DNA of 39,967 nt from TWA4 sp045121095 (GTDB lineage: Bacteria > Bacillota > Clostridia > Lachnospirales > Lachnospiraceae): positions 1-39,967 of the forward strand of contig JBGVFN010000197.1 in assembly GCA_045121095.1 (NCBI GenBank), in the 5' to 3' direction. Positions within the stretch are counted from its first letter, which is position 1; each line of letters starts with the position of its first letter. The translations under genes and the position numbers were made by a program. Under the pieces are notes generated by a model. That model worked only from the letters and a program-made list of their open reading frames with translations. It did not search any database and was not told the DNA's origin. Shown piece after piece: positions 1 through 7,365 of the stretch.

Positions 1-34
1 TATTTGGATTTTTATAAAAAACGTAAATGGCGGA

Positions 35-177
35 ATTACAGAGCTACATTGCTAAGGAGACCTTTGGTCAAACGTCGGCACTTAACGAGCGGCTTTCTGT
101 GAAGAAAGACGAGAGTTTAGTGTCCGCTACGTTTGGGCAGAGCGAGAGCGTGTCTCCGTGTAATATAGCTCTGTAAT
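35..177. repeat. Nested inverted-repeat element, possible structured RNA
   Basis: A 12-bp arm ATTACAGAGCTA (35-46) is exactly complementary to 166-177. Inside it, further complementary pairs are nested in order: GGAGAC 55-60 with 152-157, CAAACG 69-74 with 130-135, AGCGG 88-92 with 124-128, and a terminal hairpin CTTTCT/AGAAAG (93-98/103-108) closed by a GTGA loop, which is of GNRA type if transcribed from the plus strand. The trinucleotide GGA flanks both outer ends, which could be a short target duplication or chance. It lies just after the stop of the NapH-like gene on the minus strand, so it could be a 3' UTR element, a small RNA or a MITE-like insertion. There is no T-run, so it is not an ordinary terminator. 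I do not recognise the family. Confidence 0.6.
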
Positions 178-226
178 GGAGCCTTCACTACCTTATAAAA
201 TTACACAATCAATGTTCGCTGTAGTA

Positions 227-805
227 CTAGATCTTTTCCTTGCGATGCTTTGCCTTACAGATCAGCTGAGTCATACTTCCCATGGGACAATAAATACACC
301 AGGAACGGGGTTTAAACAGCATCATGGTAATCAGCCCCAGTGTAGTCGATGTAAGCATAACACTGTAAAATCCAAATGAAAACTGTGCGACCCAGGGAGT
401 GATTGCACCGTGATAAGCCCAGTGCCAGGGGAGTTTGAAGGTCCATAACAAGGTTACCGCCTGCTTTAAGTCCTGACTTCCATCAAATACAAGCCATGTA
501 TTCCACAGCATCTGGAAAAACATAATAAAGAAGAAAATCAGAAATCCATAACGAAACCACTTACTTTTCAAAAACTTTGGCGGATTTTTCTTTCTGGATA
601 ACCCGAAGCGGCCCCCAATCAGAGCAAACAGCTGACCGCGTCCACAATACCGGTTACAATATGCTTTACTGCCTCCAAATATGGCAATCAGCAGCGGAGT
701 AATAAAGCAGATCAGTCCCAGCCAGGCAAATAAAATATTGAAAAATCCCAGAATCAGGTAAGTGAGGGACGCAATCCATAAATAATCATACCAATGCTTT
801 TTCAT
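227..805 (-). CDS. NapH-like membrane protein with 4Fe-4S cysteine motifs
   Basis: A 192-aa polytopic membrane protein with hydrophobic segments near residues 10-43, 85-105 and 140-163. It carries two cysteine clusters: C50-xxx-C54 followed by GRGQ, and C170-xx-C173-P-x-G. This arrangement resembles the NapH/YccM/NosR group (Fer4_5-type), whose members pass electrons between quinol or flavin donors and ferredoxin-like partners at the membrane. The start at 805 is chosen because GGAGG lies 7 nt upstream and the ATG overlaps the ferredoxin stop (ATGA), giving translational coupling. A longer reading frame to 865 would run inside the ferredoxin gene. The physiological donor and acceptor cannot be inferred, because no reductase catalytic subunit lies in the window. 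Confidence 0.75.
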   Translation of the reverse strand: MKKHWYDYLWIASLTYLILGFFNILFAWLGLICFITPLLIAIFGGSKAYCNRYCGRGQLFALIGGRFGLSRKKNPPKFLKSKWFRYGFLIFFFIMFFQMLWNTWLVFDGSQDLKQAVTLLWTFKLPWHWAYHGAITPWVAQFSFGFYSVMLTSTTLGLITMMLFKPRSWCIYCPMGSMTQLICKAKHRKEKI

Positions 806-1044
806 CCCATCACCTCCGCGCTTGTTCCAATGATCTCCATGATTGTAATAATTCCTCCTGGACATTCCTTTTCACATTTACCGCATCCAACACATTTTTC
901 CACATCAATCACGGCAAAAATACCTTTTTCCACGTGAATCGCTGATTTGGGACAGACTTTTACACAACATCCACAGGCAACGCAGTCTTTCTTTTCCACC
1001 ACTGCCCTTTTTCTTCTTTTTTTCTTTTCCTTCTCCGTCTTCAT
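802..1044 (-). CDS. 2[4Fe-4S] ferredoxin-type protein
   Basis: An 80-aa protein with a very basic N-terminus (Lys/Arg-rich residues 2-13) followed by two classical cluster motifs: C21-xx-C24-xx-C27-xxx-C31-P and C51-xx-C54-xx-C57-xxx-C61-P. Each motif set supplies cysteines for two cubane [4Fe-4S] clusters, as in clostridial bacterial-type ferredoxins. The ATG at 1044 is preferred over a GTG at 1053 because AGAGGTG sits 6 nt upstream. Its stop overlaps the start of the NapH-like membrane protein, so the two probably form an electron-transfer pair in which this soluble subunit docks to the membrane partner. The basic tail is unusual for a free ferredoxin and may mediate docking to the membrane or to an acidic partner (inference). 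Confidence 0.85.
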   Translation of the reverse strand: MKTEKEKKKRRKRAVVEKKDCVACGCCVKVCPKSAIHVEKGIFAVIDVEKCVGCGKCEKECPGGIITIMEIIGTSAEVMG

Positions 1045-1159
1045 TAAAATCACCTCTGTCTTTTGTTATCATTACTATAACAGAAAATGCATTTCTTTTC
1101 TGTGACAAAATCACCTTGTGAAGCCTCATTTTTAAAAAACTTTTTTGTTATGATGTATT

Positions 1160-1205
1160 AAAAAACAGTGAAACAACCTTTTGGCAGATTGTTTCACTGT
1201 TTTTT
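1160..1205 (-). terminator. Terminator of asnA
   Basis: A perfect stem of at least 16 bp (AAAAACAGTGAAACAA at 1161-1176 with its complement at 1189-1204) encloses a 12-nt loop, with T-runs on both strands. It lies downstream of asnA and upstream of the ferredoxin operon, both on the minus strand, so it should isolate the two. Confidence 0.85.
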
Positions 1206-1238
1206 ACTTTACATCACATCATTTTTTTCAGTGCACCT

Positions 1239-1311
1239 AGAGCGTGTTTGAAAAATCATTCACGCAGTCTGCATGCACATCCTGCATAAAGCTTTTTTCA
1301 AACACGCTCTA
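1239..1311. repeat. Complete copy of the AGAGCGTGTTTGAAAAA palindromic repeat
   Basis: A 73-bp element whose ends are inverted copies of TAGAGCGTGTTTGAAAAA (1239-1256 and about 1294-1311). The interior carries TGCATGCA-like sequence. The outer end supplies the TAG stop codon of asnA. Partial copies of the same motif occur near 23392 and 33190. I see no coding capacity, so it resembles a small non-autonomous palindromic repeat. Confidence 0.7.
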
Positions 1312-2316
1312 CAGCAGTTCAACTCCTGAAAATCTGCATGCTTTCAGTGTTTCTGCATCCCATACAGAAGCCTGTACTTCACCGATGTGGGCTTTGCCTA
1401 ACAGCAGCATACACAGACGGGACTGTCCGATACCGCCGCCGATGGTGTAAGGGAGCTTGCCAGCTAATAACATCTGATGGAAAGGAAGCTCTCTGCGGTC
1501 ATCGCATCCGGCTTTGGTCAGCTGTTCATCCAGTGACTGTGCATCCACACGGATACCCATGGAAGAAATTTCCAGTGCGCATTCCAGAACGTCATCCCAG
1601 AACAGAAGATCACCATTCAGCTGCCAATCATCATAGTCCGGTGCTCTGCCATCGTGGCGTTCTCCATTGGGCATAATATCACCAATCTGCATAATGAAAA
1701 CGGTTTTATGTTCTTTTGTGAAGATATTCTCTCTTTCCTTGGGTGTCTTGTCCGGATAAAGCGCCGCCAGTTCAGAAGAAGTGATAAAAGTTACTTCTCT
1801 GCACAGCTCTGTATGTAAATTTTCAAAATGATAACGAACTTCATCCAATGTATTACAGATTACATTTACAATACGATTTACCGTATCCTTCAGATATTCC
1901 AGATTACGGTCATCTTTACGGATTACTTTTTCCCAATCCCACTGGTCCACATAAATAGAATGCAGATTATCCAGTTCTTCATCTCTGCGGATCGCATTCA
2001 TATCGGTTACAAGACCTCTTCCTACAGGAAACTCATAACGATGTAATGCCATACGTTTCCATTTTGCCAGAGAGTGGACAACCTGTGCCTCTGCCTGAAC
2101 TGCAGGAATATCAAATGAAACAGGTCTTTCCACACCGTTCAAATCATCATTGAGACCTGTCTTGGGATCTACGAATAAGGGGGCTGTTACTCGTTTCAGG
2201 TGCAGCGCCATCCCCAGTTTTTTCTCAAAAATACTTTTGATGGTACCAATTGCTTCCTGTGTCTCATAAAGACTGAGCATGGAAAAATAAGTGTTGGGTA
2301 TTACTGTTTTGCTCAT
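1309..2316 (-). CDS. asnA: Aspartate--ammonia ligase (asparagine synthetase A)
   Basis: A 335-aa protein, matching the usual AsnA length of about 330. It opens with the typical N-terminus (sequence beginning MSKTVIPNTYFSML) and has the AsnA signatures DPKTGLNDDLNG, RPVSFDIP, GRGLVTDMNAIRRDE and the C-terminal GGGIGQSRLCM. AsnA is a cytosolic enzyme with a class II aminoacyl-tRNA synthetase fold that makes asparagine from aspartate, ammonia and ATP. The start is supported by AGGAGGAGATAG directly upstream. The leader before the ctpA terminator is only about 85 nt, too short for an Asn T-box. It holds just a 6-bp inverted repeat GTATCG/CGATAC (2363-2368/2385-2390). Its TAG stop is formed by the end of a palindromic repeat. 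Monocistronic between two terminators. Confidence 0.95.
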   Translation of the reverse strand: MSKTVIPNTYFSMLSLYETQEAIGTIKSIFEKKLGMALHLKRVTAPLFVDPKTGLNDDLNGVERPVSFDIPAVQAEAQVVHSLAKWKRMALHRYEFPVGRGLVTDMNAIRRDEELDNLHSIYVDQWDWEKVIRKDDRNLEYLKDTVNRIVNVICNTLDEVRYHFENLHTELCREVTFITSSELAALYPDKTPKERENIFTKEHKTVFIMQIGDIMPNGERHDGRAPDYDDWQLNGDLLFWDDVLECALEISSMGIRVDAQSLDEQLTKAGCDDRRELPFHQMLLAGKLPYTIGGGIGQSRLCMLLLGKAHIGEVQASVWDAETLKACRFSGVELL

Positions 2317-2400
2317 ACTATCTCCTCCTGGTAATTAACCACGTTATAACAGTCCAGCAAGTGTATCGCTGTGCTCTGCTAAACCGATACTGTAGATTAT

Positions 2401-2441
2401 AAAAAACAATCCCGGATTCGTCAACGTTTATCCGGGATTAT
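2401..2441 (-). terminator. Terminator of ctpA
   Basis: Stem AATCCCGGAT (2408-2417) with ATCCGGGATT (2430-2439) and a 12-nt loop. Reading on the minus strand the stem is followed by a T-rich tract (the A-run at 2401-2406 on the plus strand). It lies 20 bp past the ctpA stop. Confidence 0.85.
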
Positions 2442-2464
2442 TCTTATATAAAATGTAGTGACAA

Positions 2465-3793
2465 TTACTCTCCCAATAATACCTTGATTGCTGCCTGCAG
2501 CTGTTCATCTTCTTCTGTAGCTGTATCGTCTTCTACAACCACATCGGGAGTAATGCCGGTTCCATGAATGTCATCTCCATCAGGTGTATAATAATGAGCT
2601 GTAGTAATCTTCATGGCTGTACCGTCTGTAAAAGGAATGATATGCTGAACAATACCTTTACCAAAGGACTGGGTTCCTACCAAAGTACCTGCATCGTAAT
2701 CCCGTATACAGCCTGAAAGTACTTCGGAAGCACTGGCAGAATCACCATTGATCAGAACCACCAACGGCAGCCCCAGAGCGCCTTCTTCCTCTGCTTCATA
2801 TTTCTCTGCATTGCCATCTTTATCTTCAATAGAAACCACCACACCGGTATCAATAAATACATCCGCCAGATCAACAGCCACATCCAACAATCCACCCGGA
2901 TTATTTCGCAGATCCAGAATCAGAGATTTCATACCCTGGGATTTTAAATCTTCAATGGCGTTCATGAACTGCTCCGTGGAAACAGAGTCAAATTCGGTCA
3001 GTTCCACATAACCGATCTTATTCTGCTCATCTTCCATATGATAATATACGGTATCCACATCTACCTGACGGCGTTCCACATCAAAAGTCAGTTCCCTGGA
3101 TTCACTTTCCCGGTACACAACAACCTCCGCAGTAGTTCCTTCTGCACCCTTAATAGCAGATACGACTTCATTCAGGTCAACACCAGTCACCTCATCACCT
3201 TCCACTTTCATGATGATGTCCCCATCTTTCATGCCCACTTCTTCTGCCGGACTTCCTGAAAAGACACGGATGACACGCACACGACCACTTTCCACTTCCT
3301 GAGAGATCATGATTCCAATTCCATAGTACGTTCCCTGGCTGGATTCCATCATGTCTGTATACTCTTCTGCTGTATAATAACAGCTGTAAGGATCACCAAG
3401 TCCCTCCACATATCCTGCATAAATATTCTCACGCAGTTCTTCCTCATCATAATCGAATAAAAAGGAAGAATCGATTACCTGCTGAATCATGCTCAGTTTA
3501 CTTCCCATTGTTGCCAGATCCGCATAATCTCCCGATAAAACAGCAATCTGATAGCCTGTGGACTTCAGCATATAAACACCGATACCTGCCAGTGCTGCCA
3601 GCGGAATCAGTACAATCAGCATACCGATCAAGATCCCTTTTCCAGTACTTCGCCTCTTCTGCTTCTTTCCATACCTCTTCCCGAAGTCCGTCTGAGAATT
3701 CCGTTCACTGCTTTCCAAACTGCTGTCACGATACGAATTCAACTGTTCCCAGTCGTTTTTTCTATCCAGATCCCAGTCATCTTTTCTGTCCAT
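2465..3793 (-). CDS. ctpA: S41 C-terminal processing peptidase with PDZ domain
   Basis: A 442-aa membrane-anchored serine protease. Residues 1-50 are a charged cytoplasmic tail rich in Asp, Ser and Arg. A single transmembrane segment spans about 53-76, so the rest is extracytoplasmic. A PDZ domain follows at about 150-235 (SGSPAEEVGMKDGDII), then the S41 peptidase domain. The catalytic Ser-Lys dyad is visible as S354 in SASASE and K379 in SFGKG, with the LDLRNNPGG motif at about 293-301. CtpA-like proteases trim or degrade envelope proteins and, in Gram-positives, activate signalling or sporulation steps; the substrate here is unknown. The start has AGGGGAG 8 nt upstream. No divisome partner such as ftsX or envC lies beside it, so it stands alone between asnA and a repeat-rich gap. 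Confidence 0.92.
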   Translation of the reverse strand: MDRKDDWDLDRKNDWEQLNSYRDSSLESSERNSQTDFGKRYGKKQKRRSTGKGILIGMLIVLIPLAALAGIGVYMLKSTGYQIAVLSGDYADLATMGSKLSMIQQVIDSSFLFDYDEEELRENIYAGYVEGLGDPYSCYYTAEEYTDMMESSQGTYYGIGIMISQEVESGRVRVIRVFSGSPAEEVGMKDGDIIMKVEGDEVTGVDLNEVVSAIKGAEGTTAEVVVYRESESRELTFDVERRQVDVDTVYYHMEDEQNKIGYVELTEFDSVSTEQFMNAIEDLKSQGMKSLILDLRNNPGGLLDVAVDLADVFIDTGVVVSIEDKDGNAEKYEAEEEGALGLPLVVLINGDSASASEVLSGCIRDYDAGTLVGTQSFGKGIVQHIIPFTDGTAMKITTAHYYTPDGDDIHGTGITPDVVVEDDTATEEDEQLQAAIKVLLGE

Positions 3794-3991
3794 ATCTCAG
3801 TCTCCCCTTTCCAAAGTTCTACCTGTCAGATAGATGCAGCAATTCCAATTAAACATCCATCAGCAGATAACAGAAACTCTTATAGCTTTTTTCCAACAGC
3901 TCCTCTGATACAGAACTGCAATTTCAATGTCACAAGTGTATCACAAATCTCTTTTGTTTTTAAGAACTTATGTTCGGTTCACAAAATTTTC

Positions 3992-4165
3992 ATAACTATT
4001 CAGCCAAGCATGATTTTTTGTTCAAAATACCGTGTCAAGCTTGCTTGTAAACGGTATTTGGGGCATAAAATCGTATTTGGCGTTTAGCCAAATGAATAAT
4101 TTTCGTAGAAAATTATGAATGCTTGCTGAATTTATTCAAGACAGTTCAGCAAGGCTGAACTGTTA
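3992..4165. repeat. Hairpin-rich mosaic repeat, copy A
   Basis: Bounded by ATAACTATTCAGCC at the left and GGCTGAACTGTTAC at the right, which are inverted relatives of each other. The interior is a chain of separate hairpins: AAATACCG/CGGTATTT, ATTTGGC-GTTTA-GCCAAAT, ATAATTTTC-GTA-GAAAATTAT, and CAGTTCAGC-AAG-GCTGAACTG. It shares its CCGTGTCAAGCTTGCT block with copy D (20104-20187) and its AAAATTATGAAT...GCTGAATTTATTCAA block with copy E (39775-39885). No open reading frame is apparent. Confidence 0.75.
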
Positions 4166-4195
4166 CGAATTTTCATCATCTGGACATATTTCAAA

Positions 4196-4229
4196 GTAAA
4201 AAACTGCCAGAACATTGCGCCCTGGCAGT
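4196..4229 (-). terminator. Terminator of the CdaR-family gene
   Basis: Stem ACTGCCAG (4203-4210) with CTGGCAGT (4222-4229), followed on the minus strand by six T residues. It lies about 70 bp past the regulator's stop codon. Confidence 0.85.
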
Positions 4230-4297
4230 AATCATCTTCTATTTTGTAATGGTTCAGCCACAGCCAAACTATTACCATATTCTTTGTTAGTTGCTTT

Positions 4298-5386
4298 TTA
4301 ATTATTCAGGGATTCCATATAGTTCATGTATTTTACAACCATAAGAGCAATCTTGAAGGTGATGGCATCTTCGAATACTCTCAGATCCAGACCGGTACTC
4401 TTCTGCAGTTTATCCAGACGATAAACCAGTGTATTACGATGAATGTACAGCTGACGGGATGTTTCAGATACATTCAGGTTGTTTTCAAAGAACTTGTTAA
4501 TGGTGGTAAGTGTTTCTTCGTCCAGGTCATCAGGTGATTTGCCATCAAAGATTTCTTTAATGAACATACGGCACAGAGACATGGGCAGCTGATAAATCAG
4601 ACGGCCAATACCCAGATTATTGTATGCAACCACATTCTTGTCGCTGTAGAAGATCTTGCCTACATCCAGAGCCATCTTTGCTTCTTTGTAAGAACGGGAA
4701 ACTTCTTTGATTTCATGAACAATGGTACCGTAAGCAATGTGAACTTTGGACATAGCTTCTGTATTGAGCATATCCAGAATCACTTTTGCGGTTTTTTCCA
4801 TATCTTCATAGCTTTCTGTAGGCTTCAGTTCTTTCACCAGAATAATATTCTTTTCATCCACTGCTGTGATGAAATCTTTATTTCTTGCAGCGAACAGACT
4901 CTTAACAGTCTCCAGAGCATTGGTATCGTTCTCGTTGCGTGTTTCAATAACAAATACCACACGTCTTACGCTGATATCAATATGAAGCTTTTTCGCACGA
5001 TTGTAAATGTCTACCAACAGCAGGTTATCCAGCAGCAGATTCTTGATAAAGTTATCTTTATCAAATCTTTCCTTATAAGCAACCAGCAGATTCTGAATCT
5101 GGAATACCACTACTTTACCTACCATGTACACATCATCGCCAGCGCCTCTTGCAAGTAATACATACTCAAGCTGATTTTCATCAAATACTTTAAAAAACTG
5201 ATATCCCTGAAGAACCTGGCTGTCGGCAGGAGATTCTACGAAATTGACAATTGCCTGTTCGTAGTCTTCTGCATCCTGAAAAGTAGAAGCAAGAATCTTG
5301 CCTTCTGTATCCGATACACAGAGGTCCACTCTGGTAATCGCCTTCAGTCCTTCAATTGTAGTCAGAAGAATCTGGTTTGAAATCAT
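4298..5386 (-). CDS. CdaR/PucR-family transcriptional regulator
   Basis: A 362-aa protein. Residues 1-110 resemble the putative sugar-diacid recognition domain that begins CdaR proteins (ISNQILLTTIEGLKAITRVDLCVSD). Residues about 130-260 form a GGDEF-like, non-catalytic middle domain. Residues about 295-355 are a PucR-type helix-turn-helix (NVSETSRQLYIHRNTLVYRLDKLQ). Members of this family bind DNA and sense small carbon compounds, classically sugar diacids. The gene stands directly downstream of the sugar-ABC ATPase in the same orientation but is separated from it by a terminator and a repeat, so it is probably transcribed on its own. The neighbourhood suggests a role in controlling carbohydrate uptake, but the ligand is unknown. 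AAGGAGATG precedes the start. Confidence 0.88.
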   Translation of the reverse strand: MISNQILLTTIEGLKAITRVDLCVSDTEGKILASTFQDAEDYEQAIVNFVESPADSQVLQGYQFFKVFDENQLEYVLLARGAGDDVYMVGKVVVFQIQNLLVAYKERFDKDNFIKNLLLDNLLLVDIYNRAKKLHIDISVRRVVFVIETRNENDTNALETVKSLFAARNKDFITAVDEKNIILVKELKPTESYEDMEKTAKVILDMLNTEAMSKVHIAYGTIVHEIKEVSRSYKEAKMALDVGKIFYSDKNVVAYNNLGIGRLIYQLPMSLCRMFIKEIFDGKSPDDLDEETLTTINKFFENNLNVSETSRQLYIHRNTLVYRLDKLQKSTGLDLRVFEDAITFKIALMVVKYMNYMESLNN

Positions 5387-5450
5387 AAATTTACATCTCC
5401 TTTTTATTATTCTGATGTGTTTTCTTCTTTTTCAAGTATCAATCACTTTC

Positions 5451-5553
5451 TGTAACGATTCAGCAGAGCATGGTTTTTGATAAAAATACAGTGTCAAACT
5501 TGCTTGTAAGCAGTATTTTAATCAAAAATCATGAATGTCTGTCAAACAGTTAC
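5451..5553. repeat. Hairpin-rich mosaic repeat, copy B
   Basis: Starts TGTAACGATTCAGCAGAGCATG and ends AAACAGTTAC. The body folds as one long imperfect hairpin: CATGgTTTTTGAT on the left pairs with ATCAAAAAtCATG on the right, and AATAC pairs with GTATT nearer the loop. The loop block GTGTCAAACTTGCTTGTAA is a near copy of the loop in copy A. Confidence 0.7.
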
Positions 5554-5609
5554 TTTCTTTCTAATTGGAATCAAAAAATTCATCACTTTATATGATACTC
5601 TAAAACCCG

Positions 5610-5651
5610 AAAAAAAAAAAGAGGAAATATGAAATTTTTCCATATTTCCTC
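5610..5651 (-). terminator. Terminator of ugpC
   Basis: Perfect 11-bp stem GAGGAAATATG (5621-5631) with its complement (5641-5651) and a 9-nt loop. On the minus strand it is followed by an uninterrupted run of about eleven T residues. It is a strong intrinsic terminator about 90 bp past the gene. Confidence 0.9.
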
Positions 5652-5738
5652 CCTTACAGCATCTAACTGTATCTCTTGAAATTCAAGTATACGTTACCAG
5701 TATCACAATGTCTACTGTCCAAATGAGTTTCGCGGAAA

Positions 5739-6842
5739 TTAGAAGATTGTCAGTTCTGTTTCGTTATCGAATACGTGGATCTTCTTGATATCCAGAGCGA
5801 ATTTAACCTGGCTGCCAGTTCTTGCAGTTGTATCAGGTTTTACTCTTGCAGTTACGTTGGTGTCATCGATATCGAAGTACAGATATACTTCAGCACCTAA
5901 CATTTCGTATACACGGATGGTAGCGTCGATAACCATATCAGGGTTTGCAGCAATGAATTCAGGTTCATCATGTACGTCTTCAGGACGGATACCGAAGGAA
6001 ACTTCCTTACCAACGTAGTTAGCAAGCAGAGCAGATTTTTCTTTGTCCAGTTTGATGGTACCGCCACCAAATGTCAGAGTAGCCTGATTGCCGTCTTTGC
6101 CGCATTTTGCATTCAGGATGTTCATCTGAGGTGAACCCATGAATCCAGCAACGAACTTGTTGTAAGGGTGATCGTACAGTTCCTGAGGAGAATCGATCTG
6201 CTGTACAACGCCGTCTTTCATAACTACGATTCTGGTACCCAGTGTCATAGCTTCTGTCTGGTCATGTGTTACGTAGATGATAGTTGTTCCCAGCTGTTTG
6301 TGCAGTTTGGAAATTTCGATACGCATCTGTACACGAAGTTTTGCATCCAGGTTTGACAGAGGTTCGTCCATCAGGAATACCTTAGGGCTACGAACGATAG
6401 CACGTCCCATAGCTACACGCTGTCTCTGACCACCGGACAGAGCTTTGGGTTTACGATCCAGTAACTGTTCGATACCAAGAATCTTAGCTGCATGCTTAAC
6501 TGCTTTATCAATTTCATCTTTCGGAACTTTTCTTAATTTCAGACCGAAAGCCATGTTATCATAAACTGACATATGAGGATACAGAGCGTAGTTCTGGAAT
6601 ACCATTGCGATATCTCTATCTTTAGGTTCTACGTCGTTGCAAAGCTTATCGCCAATCCACAGTTCACCTTCTGAAATTTCTTCCAGACCAGCAACCATAC
6701 GCAGTGTAGTAGATTTACCACAACCTGAAGGACCTACGAAGATGATGAATTCCTTATCTTCGATTTCCATATTGAAATCTTTTACTGCTTCAAAGCCATT
6801 GGGATATCTTTTCCAAATATGTTTTAATTTTAAACCAGCCAT
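5739..6842 (-). CDS. ugpC: UgpC/MsmK-type sugar ABC transporter ATP-binding protein
   Basis: A 367-aa CUT1-family ATPase. Visible motifs are Walker A GPSGCGKST (37-45), Q-loop VFQNYALYPHM (81-91), signature LSGGQ (135-139), Walker B VFLMDEP (155-161) and the switch histidine H193. Residues about 240-367 form the C-terminal regulatory OB/TOBE-like domain characteristic of MalK, UgpC and MsmK. In Firmicutes one such ATPase often energises several carbohydrate importers whose permeases and binding proteins are encoded elsewhere. That fits its isolation here: no permease or solute-binding protein gene is in the window. GGAGGAG lies upstream of the ATG. Flanked by its own terminator, so it is monocistronic. 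Neighbouring CdaR regulator suggests shared carbon control (inference). Confidence 0.94.
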   Translation of the reverse strand: MAGLKLKHIWKRYPNGFEAVKDFNMEIEDKEFIIFVGPSGCGKSTTLRMVAGLEEISEGELWIGDKLCNDVEPKDRDIAMVFQNYALYPHMSVYDNMAFGLKLRKVPKDEIDKAVKHAAKILGIEQLLDRKPKALSGGQRQRVAMGRAIVRSPKVFLMDEPLSNLDAKLRVQMRIEISKLHKQLGTTIIYVTHDQTEAMTLGTRIVVMKDGVVQQIDSPQELYDHPYNKFVAGFMGSPQMNILNAKCGKDGNQATLTFGGGTIKLDKEKSALLANYVGKEVSFGIRPEDVHDEPEFIAANPDMVIDATIRVYEMLGAEVYLYFDIDDTNVTARVKPDTTARTGSQVKFALDIKKIHVFDNETELTIF

Positions 6843-7001
6843 TTTAATACTCCTCCGCTAAAACTTTTCCTAACTGCCGCTCGCAGTTGGCTTATCTTTT
6901 CGATAGCATTATCCTACATGAAATTCCGGTTTTTTACCATGTTGCAATTCAACAAAAAAACATTCTCAAGTTAGTAGATTTTATGACAATCCCCTTCAAT
7001 C

Positions 7002-7017
7002 ATGTAAAAACTTACAT
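7002..7017. promoter_or_regulatory. Inverted repeat upstream of ugpC, candidate operator
   Basis: Perfect 6-bp half-sites ATGTAA and TTACAT separated by AAAC, about 160 bp upstream of the ugpC start. The symmetry suits a dimeric regulator, but the regulator is unknown and the distance from the gene is large. Low confidence. Confidence 0.3.
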
Positions 7018-7131
7018 AAACTTACCAAATCCATTTCCTTTTCATTGTCTTATCTGCCCATGATTTTGGTTTTCTAAAAACATTTTCTCAGATATGTCGA
7101 AAATCCTTTTGAATTTCTGGTAAAATTTTAG

Positions 7132-7168
7132 AAACGGGCAGACTCCGTTAAGAAATCTGCCCGTTTTT
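7132..7168. terminator. Bidirectional terminator-like hairpin
   Basis: Stem AAACGGGCAG (7132-7141) with CTGCCCGTTT (7157-7166), with a T-run on the plus strand and a weaker A/T-rich tail on the minus strand. It lies downstream of cvfB beyond repeat copy C and probably ends cvfB transcripts. Confidence 0.65.
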
Positions 7169-7216
7169 CAATATTTTTTACGAATTGTTTCTTGGTTTTT
7201 GTATATATTGTAACAG

Positions 7217-7359
7217 TGTAACTATTCAGGGTAGGTCGAAGCACTTGCTGCTGAGACCGTAATAACATGATTCAGGAGTGCAAAAATCTCATTGCGAAGC
7301 AATTCTTAATGGATTTTTGCATCGTAATTATGAAAGTACTGAATAATTACGTAACAGCT
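7217..7359. repeat. Hairpin-rich mosaic repeat, copy C (divergent)
   Basis: Left end GTAACTATTCAG and right end ACTGAATAATTACGTAAC, which are inverted relatives. The core is a long hairpin GCAAAAATC ... GATTTTTGC with an inner ATTGC-GAA-GCAAT stem. The interior differs from the other copies, so membership rests on the ends and layout. It stops just short of the cvfB stop codon. Confidence 0.5.
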
Positions 7360-7365
7360 AGACCT

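Larger units (their letters stand above)
3794..4297. other. Non-coding gap: repeat element and CdaR terminator
   Basis: This 504-bp gap holds no credible gene. It contains an A+T-rich upstream region for ctpA (3794-3990), the long hairpin-rich repeat element (3992-4165), the terminator of the CdaR gene (4196-4229), and a small imperfect palindrome with ends GTAATGGTT and AACTATTAC (about 4246-4276) that resembles a short relative of the repeat. Confidence 0.7.
5387..5738. other. Non-coding gap: repeat copy B and ugpC terminator
   Basis: This 352-bp gap holds the leader of the CdaR gene, repeat copy B (5451-5553), and the ugpC terminator (5610-5651). I see no small gene. Confidence 0.7.
6843..7365. 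other. Non-coding gap upstream of ugpC
   Basis: This 523-bp gap contains the ugpC leader and promoter region, an inverted repeat ATGTAA-AAAC-TTACAT (7002-7017) that could be an operator, the hairpin at 7132-7168, and repeat copy C (7217-7359). A plus-strand open frame enters from 7267 but is antisense to cvfB and not credible. I could not assign a convincing -35/-10 pair for ugpC. Confidence 0.6.

Noticed and set aside
2317..2400. T-box or amino-acid riboswitch before asnA
   Set aside because: The leader is under 90 nt after the upstream terminator and has no T-box sequence; only a 6-bp inverted repeat is present.
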